NCBI GenBank assembly: GCA_000961595.1 | Contig: LADO01000036.1 | Span: forward strand, 1-64,000 | Reading direction: 5' to 3' | Source of the DNA: Peptococcaceae bacterium BRH_c4b | GTDB lineage: Bacteria > Bacillota > Desulfotomaculia > Desulfotomaculales > Desulfocucumaceae | DNA: 64,000 bases | Shown: piece by piece, positions 59,869 through 64,000 of the stretch | How positions within the stretch are numbered: position 1 is the first letter of the stretch | Layout: each line of letters begins with the position of its first letter | The notes under the pieces: model-generated | What the model was told of the DNA's origin: nothing | The model's database searches: none | The model's input: only the letters and a program-made list of their open reading frames with translations | Translations under genes and position numbers: made by a program

Positions 59869-60771
59869 TTATTGCATTTTGAGTTTTTTATCCAATGCGG
59901 CTTTAAGCAAAAGGTAGCACAAAGAACTGGAAAGCAAGCCCGTCACAGAGGTCCCCCAATATTTGGGAAGTCCCCTGGCAACAACAATACCGGTCAGTAT
60001 AGCGATGAATCCGGGGATATTTAATTTTTGCGGAGATTTTGCCGGGGTCTCCTGTCCTGATAAACGGTTGTTTATAAAGAAATCCATTAACAGTACCCCT
60101 AACACAGGTGAAAAAAGAAGGGCTAAAAAGGAAAGTATGTCTTGTAAATGCTGCTCTATGCCCATTACCGCCAGCGCCGTGCCGGCAATTCCGGATACAA
60201 GGGTATTTTTCCAGCGGCTGATTTTGGGGAAAATGTTTGTTACGGCAAGACCGGAGGAGTAGAGAAGATTAAAGTTGGTTGTACCGTTGGCGATGAATAT
60301 AAAAACCAGGGCGGGCACGCCCAGGCCGAAACTCTGAATCTCCTTGACAGGGTTCCACTCACCGGTTGCAGCGGTACAAAACATACCAATCAAGCCAAGG
60401 AAAAAAGACATGATAAAGGTGCCCGGCAGAACTCCCATCCAGTTACTGCGGTTGTTAAGGGTATAACGGGTAAAATCAGAGGCCGCCAGGGCTCCGGCTA
60501 TGTACCCCCCGATGACCAGATCCACACCCTGCCAGTAATTCAGGCCCCCGGTTTTTACATAATCCAGCCTCATTTCCCCCAAATTGTTACTGAATAGTTC
60601 AAACAGTATCCACAGGCAGAACAACGTTAGTAGCGGGACAGAAAAACAGCTATACCGTTTTATTTTCTCAAAGCCGAAAATTGCTGCATAGGAATTAAAT
60701 ATGCCCCCAATAACAATAAACAAAAGGGGGTTACTAACCGGACCACTAAAATAAGTAGTTGATAGTCTCAA
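59869..60771 (-). pseudogene. N-truncated NCS1 cytosine/purine permease
   Basis: The 300-residue frame matches the C-terminal two thirds of CodB-like NCS1 transporters (LVIGGYIAGALAASDFTRYT; ANGTTNFNLLYSSGLA), with about nine membrane helices. The first ~110-120 residues, including the first helices needed for substrate binding, are absent. An in-frame stop directly precedes the TTG at 60769-60771. This point coincides with the stop of the CBO0543-family gene, marking a breakpoint. It is likely non-functional. Confidence 0.7.
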
Positions 60772-61316
60772 TTAAAGGATAGCCTCTTTAATAAACCATT
60801 AACCCACCTTATGAATATTGCAATAACAATATATATTGGAAAAGAATATATGTACTTCCATTTTAATAACTGATAATATCCCAGTTGTACCAGTATTGGC
60901 TCTGCTATAAACGCAAATATCCCGGCTATAACAATATGGCCGATAATAAACCATTTCCAGGATTGAATGTACTGGTAAAAGAGCATGTAAGTTACCATTA
61001 AAACTGATATATCAAAAACAATAAGAACATCTAATAAGGGAATGAGTTGATAGTGGTATTCCCAAAAGTCATACTCTACACCAATTGCGTCAAAGGATAT
61101 GGTCATTAAAGAAACCATAAGACCATAAGTTAGAATTTCAAATATTCTTTTTTTGTCTATAAGCTTCCACCAAACAATCCAGGGTAACAAAAAAATAACC
61201 ACTAAAAGCCACCACTGCCAGGTAAACAAAATCTCATTAACCCATATTTTTTGGAGCATCTTATCTGCCTGTGACTGGATTTCAGATTCTTTAATGAAAG
61301 AACTCTTTGCTTTCAC
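60768..61316 (-). CDS. CBO0543-family membrane protein
   Basis: A 182-residue protein with about five membrane helices (WWLLVVIFLLPWIVWWKLID, FDISVLMVTYMLFYQYI). Aromatic motifs such as VEYDFWEYHYQLIP are typical of the CBO0543 family, which is widespread in spore formers and has no known function. It begins with a hydrophilic 25-residue segment. Its 3' end forms the breakpoint with the headless permease, so its last few residues may not be original. Confidence 0.75.
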   Translation of the reverse strand: MKAKSSFIKESEIQSQADKMLQKIWVNEILFTWQWWLLVVIFLLPWIVWWKLIDKKRIFEILTYGLMVSLMTISFDAIGVEYDFWEYHYQLIPLLDVLIVFDISVLMVTYMLFYQYIQSWKWFIIGHIVIAGIFAFIAEPILVQLGYYQLLKWKYIYSFPIYIVIAIFIRWVNGLLKRLSFN

Positions 61317-61472
61317 GTTAATGATACCTCTATTTATGGATTTGGTTTTTCTCTATGGTACCGGTTACAAAAGTCACGTACCATAGATTATGCCCTTATT
61401 TAAGCAGCTACAACCATCTTGTTCAATGAAGGTTATGTTTGTCAGGATAGAGTCTCAATATGCTTTCAAAAA

Positions 61473-61505
61473 AGGCTGCTGACAAATTGTGTTTGTCAGC
61501 AGCCT
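61473..61505 (-). terminator. Rho-independent terminator, minus strand
   Basis: AGGCTGCTGACAAA pairs perfectly with TTTGTCAGCAGCCT around a 5-base loop; on the minus strand it is followed by TTTTTTG. It ends the ArsC-like transcript. The remaining bases of 61317-61621 show no gene. Confidence 0.88.
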
Positions 61506-61621
61506 GAACCGCATCTTGAGGGTGCGCCTATAATATTCTTAAAAATGACTTTATGTTTTTCACCTATTTTGGCGGCTAATTTAGGGACCGGCATCGGCCG
61601 GACCGTCGGCTGCGTTATAGT

Positions 61622-61954
61622 TTAGCTCCACCCATGCCAGACCTCATGGCAATAGCCAACCGTGACCTTGGACCCGTTCCTCACAATTGGAGTTTTAAAA
61701 AGCAACGGGTGAGCCAGCAGCATCTCCTCCTTGTCGTGAACGATATATTTAAGATTGCGTTTGGCATATTCTTTTCCCGCTGTGTCGATAAGGTTTTCCA
61801 GGCTCACCACTGACTTGACCTTGTCCAGTTCGCCTTTGCTGAGTCCCCGCACTGTTAAGTCAACAAAATGATAAGATATGTTGCGTTCCTTGAAATAGCG
61901 CTCTGCTTTCCTGCTATCCTGGCATTTTTTTGTGCCGAATATCTGGATGTTCAT
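61622..61954 (-). CDS. ArsC/Spx-family thioredoxin-fold protein
   Basis: About 110 residues. The ArsC-family active loop is KKCQDSRKAERYF, with a single cysteine near the N-terminus (CxxS), and the C-terminal LLFKTPIVRNGSKVTVGY matches the family. Such proteins reduce arsenate or act as Spx-like regulators; no arsenic genes are nearby, so the role is open. An upstream ATG at 62002 adds 16 residues, but AGGCGG lies just before the ATG at 61954, which starts the conserved domain. It follows the MFS gene by 86 bases. Confidence 0.85.
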   Translation of the reverse strand: MNIQIFGTKKCQDSRKAERYFKERNISYHFVDLTVRGLSKGELDKVKSVVSLENLIDTAGKEYAKRNLKYIVHDKEEMLLAHPLLFKTPIVRNGSKVTVGYCHEVWHGWS

Positions 61955-62040
61955 CTCGCCGCCTCGCTTCTTCCGGTGTTTTTCAAGAAATACAGTATTC
62001 AAGCCATGATATATATTATTGCAGCTCAGTCGGCCCTTCT

Positions 62041-63273
62041 TTATTCAGGTATAGGCGAGGCTTCTTTTTTTTTGTTAAACAGAGTCGCCATCAACAACAT
62101 GCCTATAAAAAACAGCAGAGCTGATAGCTCGTACATGGTGACCAGAGAAAACTTAACTTTCAGCCAGCCCGCCAGGCCTATCATGCTTGCCATGGCACCC
62201 ATAAACAAGGGGGTGAGTACTCCGTTAACACGGCCGATTAGCGCCTCTTCTGTTTTATGCAATATTAGGGTATTGATCCCTATGTGAATGCATGGGAAAA
62301 AAAGGCCGCTCAGGAATTGAAATGCCAGTGTCAATACCAGACTGGTTGACAGCCCAACAACAAAAATAGATATAGAGCTAACAAGCAGACCCAGCGCCAG
62401 CAGCATCTGGGGTGAGATCTTCTTCGCGATGCCCATCACCAGACCTCCACCTATCAGCATGGCAATACCGTTTACCATCAGCAGCCATTGTAAATTTTCC
62501 TTAGGCAGGCCAAGGCGTTCCACCACGATAAATACTCCCAGCGGCTGAATGATGCCAACCGCCAACCCTACTGTAAAAAAAGTACCGCCAAGGGTTTTTA
62601 AAACCTTATTGGACCAGACATAGCGAAAACCTTCAGCCAGCTCATGCCAGAAGTGTTGCTCCGGCCTTGCAGTTGTTTTTTGCTGATCTGGCGGGAGAAA
62701 AACCAGCGCGGAGGCTGACAGCAGAAATGCCACCCCCATCACGCCAATGGAGAAAGAGATGCCGAATGTTTGATAGACAAAGGTTCCCAGCACAGGCCCT
62801 ATAATCATAAAAATGGCCATCAATGTTTGAAACATTGCCATGCTGGCTTGCAATTTATCCGCTGGTAAATGCGTTTTAAAAAGCTTCATGGCGGAAGGTT
62901 GTGAGAACTGCGAAAGTATAGCGGAAACAAGCGTGACAAAAAATATTGCTTGCCAAGTACCGTAAATGATCGCTAAAAGTACAATGATCACCGACAGTGC
63001 GCTTAATAAGTCACACCATATCATTGTACTTTTCGGCCGCCAGCGGTCTGCAAATGTACCACCGATAATAGAAAAAAGGAAAATCGGCGCGAACTCTGCA
63101 ACGTATATAAGGGATACGGCAAAAGGGTTATTATCAGTTTTCTCCATTACAAACAGGAGTATGGCAAAATTTCGGACCCAGATTCCTATTTGCAGGAATA
63201 TTGCAGACATCATAATGGCTTGGATAAATCGGTTTTGAAAAATACTGGTTGATGCGGTCAAAGCTTTTGGCAT
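62041..63273 (-). CDS. MFS transporter (probable exporter)
   Basis: A 410-residue membrane protein with about 12 helices in the MFS_3/enterobactin-exporter-like pattern. It has GGTFADRWRPKSTMIWCDLL after the second helix, and a matching GRVNGVLTPLFMGAMASM region in the second half. Members export macrolides, siderophores or other small molecules, and the substrate is unknown here. A GTGAAA start region with AAAGGTGAAA just upstream supports the ATG at 63273. It is followed by the ArsC-like gene. Confidence 0.88.
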   Translation of the reverse strand: MPKALTASTSIFQNRFIQAIMMSAIFLQIGIWVRNFAILLFVMEKTDNNPFAVSLIYVAEFAPIFLFSIIGGTFADRWRPKSTMIWCDLLSALSVIIVLLAIIYGTWQAIFFVTLVSAILSQFSQPSAMKLFKTHLPADKLQASMAMFQTLMAIFMIIGPVLGTFVYQTFGISFSIGVMGVAFLLSASALVFLPPDQQKTTARPEQHFWHELAEGFRYVWSNKVLKTLGGTFFTVGLAVGIIQPLGVFIVVERLGLPKENLQWLLMVNGIAMLIGGGLVMGIAKKISPQMLLALGLLVSSISIFVVGLSTSLVLTLAFQFLSGLFFPCIHIGINTLILHKTEEALIGRVNGVLTPLFMGAMASMIGLAGWLKVKFSLVTMYELSALLFFIGMLLMATLFNKKKEASPIPE

Positions 63274-63380
63274 TCTATTTCACCTTTCGTGAGAACTTTA
63301 GTATCTTATCAGGTGACGATTTCTTTTTGTAGAAAGTTCCTAATTATTGATCATAACCAGTTTATCCCAAATCACAGATA

Positions 63381-63417
63381 TCGTCCCCTGTTTCGCTGCC
63401 TTGTCCCTGTCTCGTCT
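63381..63417. repeat. Degenerate dispersed repeat
   Basis: CGTCCCCTGTTTCGCTGCC followed by TTGTCCCTGTCTCGTC is a decayed pair of GGGACGG-family half-elements in the 170-base gap before the MFS gene. Confidence 0.45.
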
Positions 63418-63443
63418 GATTGTCAATTTTAATCTACGAAAAT

Positions 63444-63830
63444 TTATATACTTTTAAGGGTGTTACTTCTTTCAGGCATAATTTTATCGTAGGGCCAGCC
63501 TATAATTCCACCTTCCAGGTTATATACATTTGTAAAGCCCTTTTCTGCCAGAAATCCAGCCACGTCTGCGCTTCTCCGGCCTGACCTGCAATAAATGATG
63601 AGTTTGCCTGTTTTGGGAAGAGCATTGAAATCACTCTTAACCTTTCCCACAGGAATGTTTACGGCCCCGGGGATATACCCCGTATCAAGCAACTCTTCAG
63701 GTTCCCTAACGTCAACAAGAAATAAATCTTTATCATTTTGAAGTATTGAGTTGAGTTCCTGCGGACCTATGTTCTGGTATTCTGGAACAGCCTTTGGCGA
63801 GCAACCGCTTATAACTGCTGCCGTTAACAA
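63444..63830 (-). CDS. Rhodanese-domain lipoprotein, 5' end altered
   Basis: At least 128 residues. A lipoprotein signal (ILLILLTAAVISGC) is followed by a single rhodanese domain with the active cysteine in IYCRSGRRSADVA (CRSGRR loop), so sulfur transfer or redox activity outside the membrane is plausible. The hydrophobic signal extends upstream of 63830 in frame (to about 63855), but there is no ATG. The frame instead runs into a palindromic repeat that begins at 63859. TTG at 63830 or another internal codon may be used. The original start was probably replaced by the repeat. Confidence 0.7.
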   Translation of the reverse strand: MLTAAVISGCSPKAVPEYQNIGPQELNSILQNDKDLFLVDVREPEELLDTGYIPGAVNIPVGKVKSDFNALPKTGKLIIYCRSGRRSADVAGFLAEKGFTNVYNLEGGIIGWPYDKIMPERSNTLKSI

Positions 63831-63858
63831 TATCAGTAGTATAAATTTGGGACAAAAA

Positions 63859-63926
63859 GGGGTCAGGCTTGCACTTTTGCATTAATATGAGTTGCTGGTA
63901 AAGTGCAATAATGCAAGCCCGACCCC
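63859..63926. repeat. Palindromic element with GGGGTCAGGCTTGCA ends
   Basis: GGGGTCAGGCTTGCA at one end and TGCAAGCCCGACCCC at the other form an almost perfect terminal inverted repeat, with a second inner pair (CACTTT / AAAGTG). It differs from the other repeat families here. It may be a miniature mobile element. Bases 63927-64000 show nothing further. Confidence 0.65.
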
Positions 63927-64000
63927 ATTACCATTCATGTCGTCTTTGCTATTGTTGATATGCCTTATACAATCTGCACCGTCATCCCTTAAATTAGCTA

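Overview
This window most likely comes from an anaerobic, spore-forming, low-to-mid-GC Firmicute of the Desulfotomaculum/Pelotomaculum (Peptococcaceae-like) type. That placement is inferred from gene content: a SigI-type sigma factor, a SleB-like cortex hydrolase behind a cyclic-di-AMP riboswitch, lysine 2,3-aminomutase with beta-lysine acetyltransferase, flavodoxin/ferredoxin (EFR1-like) proteins, an [FeFe]-hydrogenase-like sensor kinase, a YerA-like adenine deaminase paralogue, and purine-rich Gram-positive ribosome binding sites. No rRNA, tRNA, CRISPR array, prophage or intact insertion sequence was seen.

Layout. 0-7 kb: a small unknown gene with a strong terminator, a DegT-family enzyme lacking the usual PLP lysine, sigI, the riboswitch-controlled hydrolase, an M15 peptidase-like protein lacking one zinc ligand, remnants of an epimerase and of an SLH protein, and a membrane diguanylate cyclase. 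7-14 kb: a minus-strand sensory block with a class III nucleotidyl cyclase, an H-cluster-domain histidine kinase with two receivers, a CheY-like receiver and a 7TM histidine kinase. 14-22 kb: an ABC-F ATPase, ablB-ablA, a broken MmyB-type regulator divergent from an FMN-reductase-like protein, and a secreted stalk-domain protein.

22-40 kb is an envelope region: a minus-strand operon (GT39 - GT2 - GtrA - galE - GT-C membrane protein), a tyrosinase-like protein, an HlyD/MacB-type efflux operon with a PepSY-helix protein, an OmpR-type response regulator with its kinase, and a broken second kinase fused to a small membrane protein. Three operons in this block share a promoter element of six CTGAA-like repeats spaced exactly 11 bp apart, and the response regulator gene has a five-repeat version. 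This suggests one self-regulating two-component system controlling the block.

40-51 kb: a LivK-like lipoprotein with a Cache/PAS diguanylate cyclase, behind a leader carrying a terminator; a YerA-like deaminase; two decaying EFR1-type genes; an SDR dehydrogenase; an AraC regulator; and a truncated cyclic-nucleotide-binding/AAA regulator. 51-60 kb: one giant NdvB-like cyclic beta-1,2-glucan synthase. 60-64 kb: a headless NCS1 permease, a CBO0543-family membrane protein, an ArsC-like protein, an MFS exporter and a rhodanese lipoprotein.

The window is rich in gene remnants (about a dozen broken or truncated genes) and in short dispersed palindromes. One palindrome lies in frame inside the giant glucan synthase. 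Regulation centres on c-di-GMP (two GGDEF proteins), c-di-AMP (riboswitch), a cyclic-nucleotide cyclase and several two-component proteins.
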